Below are positions 1 to 5,936 of a DNA stretch of 12,895 bases, in pieces. The notes below the pieces were generated by a model that did not search any database, was not told the origin of the DNA, and saw only the letters and a program-made list of their open reading frames with translations. A program made the position numbers and the translations under genes. This DNA comes from Anaerolineales bacterium UBA3001 (lineage in GTDB: Bacteria; Chloroflexota; Anaerolineae; Anaerolineales; UBA11657). How positions within the stretch are numbered: the first letter of the stretch is position 1; every line of letters starts with the position of its first letter. The stretch is taken from positions 1 through 12,895 of the forward strand of contig DDZT01000131.1 in the NCBI GenBank assembly GCA_002346435.1, written 5' to 3'.

Positions 1-1
1 A

Positions 2-346
2 CTGTTGAAAGACTATGAAATGGCAGATGAAATAGTACATGGTCGTTTTGGTATTAAATGGGCACATTGGCTTGCTGATCAAACTGGCGAAGATTTTGAG
101 GATGCTTACATAGCAGCTAAACAATCTTTAGAGGAGTTTAAAGCAAAATATGCTGATGATTCATCAGAGTCTGATGAATCATCTAATATGTCTTCAATAG
201 TGAATATACCTTTGATTAGACTTGGGCCTGAAGAGACTGAAAGCACTAGGCTTGTGAATGCATCTGCTAAGCGTTTGGTTGGGTTCTCAGAAGAGCAGAT
301 TTCTGAAATGACATCTGATGCTAGTGAAATAATAGATGAGAAATGA
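2..346 (+). CDS. C-terminal part of a probable ferritin-like (DUF455-type) protein, 5' truncated
   Basis: The reading frame is open to the left edge, so this is the 3' end of a larger gene; the TTG at 5 is probably internal. The first 20 residues contain D-E-I-V-H followed by G-R-F-G-x-K-W. This resembles the last metal-binding helix (E/D-x-x-H) and the downstream aromatic segment of ferritin-like proteins of the DUF455/COG2833 kind. An acidic, Ser-rich linker follows (residues about 50-62) and then a short C-terminal tail, both of which look low in conservation. The stop is TGA at 344-346. The gene converges on the thioredoxin-like gene, 22 nt away. No SECIS-like hairpin or homologous extension follows this TGA, so it reads as a true stop. 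The family call rests on one short motif region; the existence of the coding region is much surer. Confidence 0.5.
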   Translation: MLKDYEMADEIVHGRFGIKWAHWLADQTGEDFEDAYIAAKQSLEEFKAKYADDSSESDESSNMSSIVNIPLIRLGPEETESTRLVNASAKRLVGFSEEQISEMTSDASEIIDEK

Positions 347-368
347 GACTCGTCTGGATGATATTAAG

Positions 369-848
369 TTAGGCTAGCATACTTTTCTTGACGCGTCTGG
401 GGTCCAAATGGCCTAGGCTGCGCCATTGCTCTATTCCATCACGACCAAAAAATATAAAAGTTGGCGTTACTTCAAGGTCGAGTTGTTTTGATAGTTCATC
501 TGCTACATGATCTTTGACATTTATCTTGATGAAGTTTACTGTGTCAGACATAGAGCTTTCTAGCCTGTTCACGACAGGCTCCAGTGCCATGCAAGCTAGT
601 CAATATTCCGACTGATATTCAATCAGAGTAGGTTTGCCTGAGTCTAGTGCTGTCTTAACAGCATCTGTGGTTGTTAGCGAACTGCTAGTTGGTTTTAGTA
701 ATAGTCTTATGCAAATGAACACGGCTATTGACCCTAAGACCAATATTGTGTCTAATAAACTTATGCCATCTCTAAACAGTGTTAAAGCTATTATTAGCGG
801 AACTGATATTCCGCTAATAATAAACGAACGTTGGTTGATGAATGTCAT
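369..848 (-). CDS. Membrane-anchored thioredoxin-like protein (TxlA/HCF164 type), probable UxxC selenoprotein
   Basis: Read through one in-frame TGA (600-602), this is a 159-residue protein. Two hydrophobic segments (about 8-24 and 33-51) anchor it. A short Ser/Thr linker follows, then a complete thioredoxin fold from about residue 60: a beta strand (KPTLIEYQSEY), the active site at 83-86 reading U-L-A-C, a helix with ALEPVV, a central strand (NFIKINV), and V-T-P-T with the cis-proline at 129. The order and spacing match TxlA/HCF164 and DsbD-gamma-like thiol oxidoreductases. The TGA falls exactly on the first active-site Cys, and both halves are in the same frame (848 to 590 is 86 codons). 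An independent start at ATG 590 would delete the first strand and the active site. A bSECIS-like hairpin follows the UGA. The family's known role is thiol-disulfide exchange, here at the membrane; the partner is unknown. There is no clear SD before ATG 848. The gene lies 59 nt downstream of the cupredoxin gene on the same strand. The alternative is a nonsense mutation in a Cys codon (pseudogene). Confidence 0.82.
562..580 (-). promoter_or_regulatory. Candidate bacterial SECIS hairpin downstream of in-frame UGA
   Basis: On the minus strand, AGCCUGU pairs perfectly with ACAGGCU (7 bp) around the 5-nt loop CGUGA. The stem starts 19 nt after the UGA at 602-600, and the loop starts 26 nt after it. 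The loop has G as its second base and contains GU. These values fit the published bacterial SECIS rules (apical loop roughly 16-37 nt after UGA, a G among the first two loop bases, an upper stem of at least 4 bp). A lower 5-bp helix is also possible between AGCUU (597-593) and AAGCU (558-554). The hairpin lies inside the coding region, as bacterial SECIS elements do, and would bind SelB to deliver Sec-tRNA. That it works is inferred from position and shape only. Confidence 0.75.
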
Positions 849-907
849 TTTGGTGTGAAGCAGTGGCGCTATCTTAGCTTACTGTATATAAATTGCTGCA
901 GTATATA

Positions 908-1255
908 TTATTCAGAAACTGTTACTGTTCCTTTCATTCCTGCTTCTAAATGTCCAGCCACATTACAGTAATACTCATATGTGCCTGCTTGATCTGGAGT
1001 GAAAGAAATTGTGCTTGACTCGCCAGATTGAAGTAGATTGTCTATGCCAAATTCATCGATTATAAAGTTGTGCTCCAATGCACCGTTGTTGACATACTCT
1101 ATATTCACTGTTTGGCCTACTGCAGCACTTATATTGTCTGCATCATAAGCTATATCTGTCGCTACAAGTGTCATATTTAGTGGTTCTGGTGTGCTACTGC
1201 AAGCTGCGAGAAGTAGCACTGTCGTTGCTACCAATATTTTTTCTGCATATGTCAT
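908..1255 (-). CDS. Auracyanin-like type 1 copper (cupredoxin) lipoprotein
   Basis: This is a 115-residue exported blue-copper protein that would carry electrons at the outer face of the cytoplasmic membrane. The signal peptide (residues 1-18: Lys6, a hydrophobic core, then L-A-A-C) ends in a lipobox with Cys19 as the lipidated residue. The mature part has the cupredoxin beta-sandwich pattern and all four type 1 copper ligands: His62 (in EHNF), Cys97 (in YYC), His102 and Met107. The C-x4-H-x4-M loop is the spacing I recall for auracyanin and is longer than the plastocyanin loop. The start is ATG at 1255 rather than the upstream GTG at 1273, because an AAGGAG Shine-Dalgarno lies 7 nt before this ATG and the shorter form gives a normal lipoprotein signal. 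The gene is upstream of the thioredoxin-like gene on the same strand and is probably co-transcribed with it. Its redox partner cannot be told from sequence. Confidence 0.9.
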   Translation of the reverse strand: MTYAEKILVATTVLLLAACSSTPEPLNMTLVATDIAYDADNISAAVGQTVNIEYVNNGALEHNFIIDEFGIDNLLQSGESSTISFTPDQAGTYEYYCNVAGHLEAGMKGTVTVSE

Positions 1256-1261
1256 ATGGAG

Positions 1262-1267
1262 TCTCCT
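1262..1267 (-). promoter_or_regulatory. Shine-Dalgarno that fixes the cupredoxin start
   Basis: AGGAGA on the minus strand, with A also at 1268 (AAGGAG core), sits 6-7 nt upstream of the ATG at 1255. It lies inside the extended frame that begins at GTG 1273, which argues that the GTG is not used. Confidence 0.75.
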
Positions 1268-1315
1268 TGACACACTTCAGTAAATTGATTGTTTTATTTG
1301 TGAATAATTACACAA

Positions 1316-1342
1316 ACCACTATAATTATAGCATGTAGTGGT
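1316..1342. repeat. Inverted repeat over the cupredoxin promoter, possible operator
   Basis: ACCACTA (1316-1322) and TAGTGGT (1336-1342) are perfect 7-bp inverted copies separated by 13 nt, centred on the TATAAT of the predicted minus-strand promoter. The dyad spacing of about two helical turns suits a dimeric regulator. No regulator is encoded nearby, and a transcript hairpin is an alternative. Confidence 0.35.
1325..1333 (-). promoter_or_regulatory. Possible extended -10 promoter for the cupredoxin gene
   Basis: The minus strand reads TGCTATAAT, an extended -10 element (TG-N-TATAAT) with a perfect hexamer. No good -35 lies 16-18 nt upstream, which extended -10 promoters tolerate. Transcription would begin near 1318, leaving a leader of about 60 nt before ATG 1255. 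An inverted repeat (1316-1342) straddles the element. Confidence 0.4.
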
Positions 1343-1438
1343 CACATTTGCTAGAAGATAAATAGTTTGAGAGTCTATTTTCATGGATAGCAAACGTGCT
1401 TTGTTGTATTATGTTTTAGTTATAGTTGGTAAAAGAAT

Positions 1439-1468
1439 TTGACTTGGGTAAACTTATGCGTAAGTCAA
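1439..1468. repeat. Inverted repeat upstream of the SDR gene, possible operator or promoter part
   Basis: TTGACTT (1439-1445) and AAGTCAA (1462-1468) are perfect inverted copies with a 16-nt spacer. A second small dyad, ACTTA-TGCG-TAAGT (1452-1465), lies inside. The left arm contains TTGACT, a 5/6 match to a -35 hexamer, but no convincing -10 lies 16-18 nt downstream. TATATA at 1476-1481 is too far from it and too close to the ATG. The position, 16 nt before ATG 1485, suits a repressor site for the five-gene run. Confidence 0.35.
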
Positions 1469-1484
1469 GTGTGTCTATATAGAA

Positions 1485-2357
1485 ATGTTTACTCAGCGTA
1501 ATATGTCTGGAAAGTTTGTTCTTGTAACAGGTGCGACTAGGGGTATTGGCAGGAGGTTTGCAGAGCATGTTGTCAATGCAGGAGCAAACCTCGTGTTGGT
1601 AGGTAGAAGTGAAGAGCGTACTACACGTGTGGTGTCGAGATTACTAAAGATGAATGGAGCAGGTATGGTGTGTGGAGAAATCTGCGATTTGATGTTGCAG
1701 TCCGATGTTCATGATTTAGCTGATCGGTATAGAAATAGATACGGTAGGCTTGATGTGCTTGTAAATAATGCTGGAGCAATATTTAAGCAGCGGAAGATTA
1801 CTCATGAAGGATATGAACGTACGTGGGCACTTAACCATAATGCGTATTTTGCTCTCACTACACTTTTGTATGATTTGTTATTGCAAAGTGCTCCGTCTAG
1901 GATAGTCAATACTGCTTCAGTTAGTCATAGAATGGGCCGAATATATTGGGATGACTTGCAGTTGCGTAAACACCGATATCTTTGGGGGTGGCGATCGTAC
2001 GCTCAGTCGAAACTTGCCAATGTATTGTTCACTCGTCATTTAGCGCACTTAAGTAGAAAATCACAGGTGACAGTCAATGCAGTACATCCTGGTTGGGTAC
2101 GTACCGGTTTTAGCAAAAACAATGATTTTCTCACCCGTCTTGGTTGGTTTCTAAGCACGCCCATGCAGCGATCCGATGTTAAGGGTGCTGAGACTTTAGT
2201 GTGGGCATCTTTGTCCGAGGAGGCGGAAGGTCTTACTGGCCAGTATTTTGTCAATTGTAAATCAAGAGAGCCGGCGAATAGAGCAAAGCATATGGGTGAT
2301 GCTGCACGATTGTGGGAAATCAGTGAAAGTCTGATGGATCTTCCTATAATTAGTTAG
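1485..2357 (+). CDS. Short-chain dehydrogenase/reductase (retinol-dehydrogenase-like SDR)
   Basis: This 290-residue classical SDR would be an NAD(P)-dependent alcohol/carbonyl oxidoreductase of unknown substrate. It shows the dinucleotide-binding TGATRGIG at 15-22, NNAG at 94-97, the catalytic Ser145 (in TAS), and Tyr172-x3-Lys176 (YAQSK). The LGRSEE-like segment after beta 2 reads VGRSEE; Arg there often goes with NADP preference. The Y-A-Q-S-K-L-A-N-V motif and the HPGWVRTG segment are typical of the retinol dehydrogenase/WW-domain oxidoreductase-like group. The start is uncertain: ATG 1485 or ATG 1503 (residue 7, beginning M-S-G-K); neither has a Shine-Dalgarno. It is the first gene of a run that continues to 5846. 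Confidence 0.88.
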   Translation: MFTQRNMSGKFVLVTGATRGIGRRFAEHVVNAGANLVLVGRSEERTTRVVSRLLKMNGAGMVCGEICDLMLQSDVHDLADRYRNRYGRLDVLVNNAGAIFKQRKITHEGYERTWALNHNAYFALTTLLYDLLLQSAPSRIVNTASVSHRMGRIYWDDLQLRKHRYLWGWRSYAQSKLANVLFTRHLAHLSRKSQVTVNAVHPGWVRTGFSKNNDFLTRLGWFLSTPMQRSDVKGAETLVWASLSEEAEGLTGQYFVNCKSREPANRAKHMGDAARLWEISESLMDLPIIS

Positions 2358-2412
2358 TATTTGAAACAAATGAGGCAAATATTGTGCAATACATTTGGCA
2401 TGGTAATAAGCT

Positions 2413-2919
2413 ATGGTAAAACGACTGATAGTGGTAAATGATTTAATGCAAAAAAACTATAGATACTACCTGACAGAACCATCTGGCACTAATTTTCATT
2501 GTGAATTCATGCCTCAATTGTCACCAAAATCAATGTTGCAAATGGGAGTGTTTGGAGGCAAATATATGACCGACTGCATCAAGGAATTTCCCGCAGATTG
2601 GTTTGAAAGCGCACGTTTGTCTGCTCATAAACGTGACCCAAAATTGAACTATTTTGGTGTAAATGCTTCACAGTCCTTGAGTATCTGGAGAGATAAGGGA
2701 TGGATACATTATGAGGATCCACGTGGATGGTTTCAATGGTACTGTCGATATTATTTTGGTCGTAGGTGTGTGGACGATGATCGTCAAATCAGGCGCTGGC
2801 GACAAATGTCTAGACATGTGGGACAAATTAGGAAAAATTGTGCGTATGGTGATCTTGATTGCAGACCGAAACAGCGCCAAGCTTTACTGCATTGGGCATA
2901 TGATTCGCGAGAAATATAG
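2413..2919 (+). CDS. Conserved protein of unknown function, Trp/Arg/Cys-rich
   Basis: This 168-residue soluble protein has no signal peptide or membrane segment. The C-terminal half has a dense, ordered set of likely conserved residues: WIHYEDPRGWFQWYCRYY (about 96-113), F-G-R-R, D-D-x-R-Q-I-x-R-W, R-H-x-x-Q-I-x-x-N-C, G-D-x-x-C-R-P-x-Q-R-Q-A-L-L-H-W-A-Y-D. I associate this pattern with a widespread family of hypothetical proteins whose function I do not know. Cys and His are plentiful, but their spacing does not make a standard zinc finger. The start is ATG 2413, with an internal ATG at 2446 as alternative; neither has a clear Shine-Dalgarno. It lies 55 nt after the SDR gene and 27 nt before the next gene, so it is probably co-transcribed with both. 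The function is not assigned. Confidence 0.8.
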   Translation: MVKRLIVVNDLMQKNYRYYLTEPSGTNFHCEFMPQLSPKSMLQMGVFGGKYMTDCIKEFPADWFESARLSAHKRDPKLNYFGVNASQSLSIWRDKGWIHYEDPRGWFQWYCRYYFGRRCVDDDRQIRRWRQMSRHVGQIRKNCAYGDLDCRPKQRQALLHWAYDSREI

Positions 2920-2946
2920 TGTATATCAATAGGTATCAATTCAATC

Positions 2947-4422
2947 ATGACTAAACCAAAATCAATTTTAGTAACTGGTGCGACTGGTTATGTTGGAGGG
3001 CGTCTAGTCCCCAGTCTGCTTAAATCAGGCTATGACCTGAGGGTTTTAGTTCGAGATTCTAGTGATGTTGTTGGTAGAAATTGGCATAATAAAGTTGACA
3101 TAGTACAAGCCGATGTACTAAAGCCTCAGACATTGTCGGGCGTGATGGCGGATATAGATGTGGCTTATTACTTAATTCATAGCATGAATGGAAATGTCGA
3201 TTTTGCGGAGAGAGATTTAATGGCTGCTCGCAATTTTGGATTAGCAGCAAAGAGAGCAGGCATTTCTAGGATTATATATTTAGGTGGTTTGGGTGACCGC
3301 AATGCAAATCTTTCTAAACACTTGATGTCTCGGCAAGAAACCGGTGATGCTCTTAGGGAGGCAGGAGTGCCAGTCACAGAATTTCGTGCTGCTGTAATTG
3401 TCGGTGCTGGAAGTATCTCTTTCGAAACCATTCGTTATCTAACAGAGCGTGTTCCTGTGATGATCTGTCCTAGTTGGGTTTATACCTTAGTACAGCCTAT
3501 TTCTATTATTGATGTAATCTCCTATCTTACTTCAGCTCTGACTCATATGAAGAGCGCTGGCAAAATTATCGATATTGGCGGTAGTGATGTGCTAACTTAT
3601 GGAGAGATGATGACGCAATATGCGAAGCTGCGCGGATTGTTTAGAATATTGTGTCCAGTTCCAGTACTTACACCTACTTTGTCTTCTTACTGGGTACATA
3701 TTGTTACTCCGGTGCCTTCCACAATAGCTCGGCCTTTGATTGAAGGGCTGCGTAATACGGTTGTAGTTGCTAACAATCATGCGCAAGAAATATTTCCTAC
3801 AATTACTCCGACAAATTATCTAGAATCTGTATCAGCTGCGCTAGATAATATAGAGTTGGGTAATATAGAAACTTCATGGTCAGATTCAGTATCTACTACT
3901 ATTGGCGGTCGTTCAAAATCGGTACTGAAACACCAAGATGGTATGATAATAGAGCGTTGGGAACGGGTAGTAAATGCAACGCCTATAAAAACTCATGGTA
4001 TATATACCCGGCTGGGTGGAGCCAATGGGTGGCCATACATGAATTGGCTTTGGCGAGTGAGAGGTTATATTGACCGGATAGTCGGTGGCGTAGGTTATAG
4101 AGGGGGTCGCAGACATCCAGAAAATTTGCGTGTGGGAGATACGCTTGATTTCTGGCGAGTAGAATCAGTATGGCCTGCTAAGTTGTTAAGGTTGAGGGCT
4201 GAAATGAAACTGCCAGGTAATGGTTGGCTTCAATTTGAGACAGAGAAAATTAGTGATACTACAAGTCGTCTAATTCAAACTGTCTATTTTGCTCCTAAAG
4301 GGTTGTTTGGCTTCATATATTGGTATGCACTTTATCCTATACATTCCCTCTTGTTGCAAGGCACTATCTCCAACATAGCACGCAGTAGTGAGACACCTAA
4401 TGGTCAATCGACATCGAGGTAA
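2947..4422 (+). CDS. NAD(P)-binding epimerase-like protein with C-terminal DUF2867-type domain
   Basis: This 491-residue two-part protein has an N-terminal Rossmann fold (residues about 1-310) of the extended/atypical SDR kind. The nucleotide-binding loop is GATGYVG at 11-17, with D-V-A-Y-Y-L-I-H-S-M near 75-84 and I-Y-L-G-G-L-G near 115-121. A C-terminal domain from about 330 carries R-V-G-D-x-L-D-F-W-R-V, W-P-x-K-L-L-R-L-R-A-E-M-K-L-P-G, W-L-Q-F and a membrane-hugging aromatic end (F-I-Y-W-Y-A-L-Y-P-I-H). This matches the DUF2867 fusion commonly annotated as an SDR family or NAD(P)H-binding protein. The substrate is unknown. The classical SDR catalytic Tyr-x3-Lys is not evident, so it may bind NAD(P) without classical SDR chemistry. 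The stop TAA (4420-4422) sits 3 nt before the next ATG, implying tight translational coupling. Confidence 0.85.
   Translation: MTKPKSILVTGATGYVGGRLVPSLLKSGYDLRVLVRDSSDVVGRNWHNKVDIVQADVLKPQTLSGVMADIDVAYYLIHSMNGNVDFAERDLMAARNFGLAAKRAGISRIIYLGGLGDRNANLSKHLMSRQETGDALREAGVPVTEFRAAVIVGAGSISFETIRYLTERVPVMICPSWVYTLVQPISIIDVISYLTSALTHMKSAGKIIDIGGSDVLTYGEMMTQYAKLRGLFRILCPVPVLTPTLSSYWVHIVTPVPSTIARPLIEGLRNTVVVANNHAQEIFPTITPTNYLESVSAALDNIELGNIETSWSDSVSTTIGGRSKSVLKHQDGMIIERWERVVNATPIKTHGIYTRLGGANGWPYMNWLWRVRGYIDRIVGGVGYRGGRRHPENLRVGDTLDFWRVESVWPAKLLRLRAEMKLPGNGWLQFETEKISDTTSRLIQTVYFAPKGLFGFIYWYALYPIHSLLLQGTISNIARSSETPNGQSTSR
4416..4420 (+). promoter_or_regulatory. Shine-Dalgarno that fixes the eIF2B-like start
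   Basis: GAGGT lies inside the end of the preceding gene, 5 nt before ATG 4426. The in-frame GTG at 4423 would leave only 2 nt, so ATG 4426 is preferred. Confidence 0.65.
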
Positions 4423-4425
4423 GTG

Positions 4426-5382
4426 ATGGATTTGCCTAAATTTAGTTCAGTAGAAGATATATTAGAAGATGTTAGAGCCATGCGTCCTAGAGGTGGCAGT
4501 GCTTTTGGGTATTGTGCTGCGATGGCATACAGATTAATCGCTGAGAATAAATCGCTAATGGCATTGGACGCACTTTTTGCTGAGCTTGAACAGGTTTCTA
4601 AGGAATTATTATCTGAGAAACCTACAATGGCTACAATTCACAATGCAAAGAGTCTGATTGTAGATAACACTCGCAGTTTGGTGGGTGACGCGGAGTTAGA
4701 TTATGTGAAGTCATGCATTATTAAGAGAGCTGACCTGTTTATACATAGGTCAGCCATTGCTTTAGATAAGATAGGAGAATTTGGAGGTAATCTTATTCAG
4801 GATGGCGAGACAATTATGATCCATAGTTACAGTAGGTCGCTTATGTCATGTTTCGCCCATGCACACAAATCAGGCAAGTCGTTTGCTGTTATCTGTACAG
4901 ACTCACAACCTACAAAAGAGTCGCGGTGGGCTATCCAGGACCTCAGTGATTGGGGCATTGAGACAACTTTTGTTCTAGATTCTGCTATGGCAATGATCAT
5001 GCCGGAAGCTGATTGGTGCCTCACCGGAGCAGATAGTATTGGAATTACTGGATCTGTAGCAAATAAGATTGGCACTTACCAACTTGCTTTGCTAGCTCAA
5101 AAACACGCAAAGCCATTGTATATTGCTACAGAGATCATGAAATTTCAAACCGACACTATAGAGGGGCATCCTATTCTACTTGAACATAGGCCACCCAATG
5201 AAATATTGGATAATATTAGTGAGTTTGAAGGTTCGGATCTTGTAAAAGTGGTACATCAGTTCTTTGATCTCACACCGGCAGATTGTGTTCGAGGTCTGAT
5301 CACTGAACAGGGTATCATTTCCCCGGAAACAATAGGGACATCTTGGAACAAGTTTGTATCAATGTTCGATAGTGTGAGTTAG
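4426..5382 (+). CDS. eIF2B alpha/beta/delta-family (IF-2B) protein lacking the isomerase Cys
   Basis: This 318-residue protein belongs to the family shared by eIF2B regulatory subunits, methylthioribose-1-phosphate isomerase (MtnA) and archaeal ribose-1,5-bisphosphate isomerase. It shows R-P-R-G-G-S-A-F-G-Y near 20-29, IHSYSRS near 132-138, TDSQP near 158-162, and the signature T-G-A-D-S-I-G-I-T-G-S-V-A-N-K-I-G-T-Y at 200-218, with the conserved Asp203. In the isomerases a catalytic Cys stands where this protein has Ser134 (H-S-Y-S-R rather than H-C-N), the form seen in eIF2B alpha-type subunits. The Asp is kept, but Cys-dependent isomerase chemistry is unlikely. Ligand binding to a sugar phosphate or nucleotide is inferred from the family. 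Bacteria lack eIF2, so a translation role is not expected. It is tightly packed between the DUF2867-type and Nudix genes (2-3 nt gaps). Confidence 0.82.
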   Translation: MDLPKFSSVEDILEDVRAMRPRGGSAFGYCAAMAYRLIAENKSLMALDALFAELEQVSKELLSEKPTMATIHNAKSLIVDNTRSLVGDAELDYVKSCIIKRADLFIHRSAIALDKIGEFGGNLIQDGETIMIHSYSRSLMSCFAHAHKSGKSFAVICTDSQPTKESRWAIQDLSDWGIETTFVLDSAMAMIMPEADWCLTGADSIGITGSVANKIGTYQLALLAQKHAKPLYIATEIMKFQTDTIEGHPILLEHRPPNEILDNISEFEGSDLVKVVHQFFDLTPADCVRGLITEQGIISPETIGTSWNKFVSMFDSVS

Positions 5383-5384
5383 TT

Positions 5385-5846
5385 GTGAAACCTATACTCG
5401 CGACAATGGTTTACTGTATCAAGGATGGGGATGTACTCTTGATGCTAAGAAACAAAGAGCCTAATCTTGGATTGTGGGTGGGTCCTGGGGGCAAATTGGA
5501 GCCGGGCGAGTCTCCTTATGATTGTGCAAAGCGCGAATTGTATGAGGAAACGGGTCTAGAGGTAAACGATTTATATTTTCGAGGATTGATCACAGAGATT
5601 TCGCCGCGTCCAGACTGGCAGTGGTTGATGTTTCTATATGTTGCAACTGAATTTTCGGGTACTCTTGTTGAAGATAAACGTGAAGGAAGACTTAGCTGGT
5701 GCTCATTGTCGGAAGTGATGCAATTGCCTATTCCTGAAGCGGACAGTGTGTTTTTTCAAAAGGTGATAAACATCAATATGCCGTTTTATCAGGCAAAATT
5801 CGTATATGATAGCGATTTAAGTTTGGTCAATGTTATTGAACAATAA
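5385..5846 (+). CDS. Nudix hydrolase, MutT/8-oxo-dGTP diphosphatase-like
   Basis: This 153-residue single-domain Nudix protein would hydrolyse a nucleoside diphosphate linked to another group. The Nudix box at 36-58 fits G-x5-E-x7-R-E-U-x-E-E-x-G-U exactly, with metal-binding Glu51, Glu54 and Glu55. N-L-G-L-W-V-G-P-G-G-K-L-E-P-G-E just before and inside the box is the form common in 8-oxo-dGTP diphosphatases of the MTH1-like group. The substrate remains a guess, because Nudix specificity is not readable from the box. The start is GTG 5385, 2 nt after the previous stop. It restores the usual N-terminal strand; ATG 5406 would shorten it by 7 residues. It is the last gene of the five-gene run. 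In this context it could also act on a nucleotide-sugar or NADH-like metabolite of the neighbouring enzymes. Confidence 0.92.
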   Translation: MKPILATMVYCIKDGDVLLMLRNKEPNLGLWVGPGGKLEPGESPYDCAKRELYEETGLEVNDLYFRGLITEISPRPDWQWLMFLYVATEFSGTLVEDKREGRLSWCSLSEVMQLPIPEADSVFFQKVININMPFYQAKFVYDSDLSLVNVIEQ

Positions 5847-5848
5847 GA

Positions 5849-5901
5849 ATAGGTTTGTAGCATAGCAATACACCTATACACATATGTTAGAATAACCTAT
5901 A
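5849..5901. repeat. ATAGGT/ACCTAT repeats in the gap before the transporter gene
   Basis: The 90-nt gap between the Nudix and transporter genes holds ATAGGT (5849-5854) facing ACCTAT (5872-5877). A second ACCTATA starts at 5895, 23 nt (about two helical turns) after the first at 5872. It could be a metal-responsive operator or a weak transcript hairpin. It does not match the NikR dyad I know, and no convincing promoter hexamers or U-run are visible. Confidence 0.22.
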
Positions 5902-5936
5902 GACGTAATTACAAATACACTTAAGTTGATATTTTT

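Noticed and set aside
344..346. Second recoded TGA, at the end of the first partial gene
   Set aside because: Only 22 nt remain before the convergent gene. No homologous extension, Cys-type motif or SECIS-like stem follows, so it is an ordinary stop.
369..590. Separate 73-residue gene starting at ATG 590
   Set aside because: It would start inside the thioredoxin fold just after the active site, lacking the first strand and the U/C-L-A-C motif, and it is in the same frame as the upstream half. It is better explained as the second part of one gene.
600..602. TGA read as Trp under an alternative genetic code, instead of Sec
   Set aside because: Trp is encoded by TGG throughout, and TGA terminates the transporter, the FAD subunit and the iron-sulfur subunit at family-appropriate ends. 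A Trp at the first CxxC position would also abolish the active site.
634..858. 74-codon plus-strand ORF antisense to the thioredoxin-like gene
   Set aside because: No family resemblance, no Shine-Dalgarno and complete overlap with a recognisable gene; it is a shadow frame.
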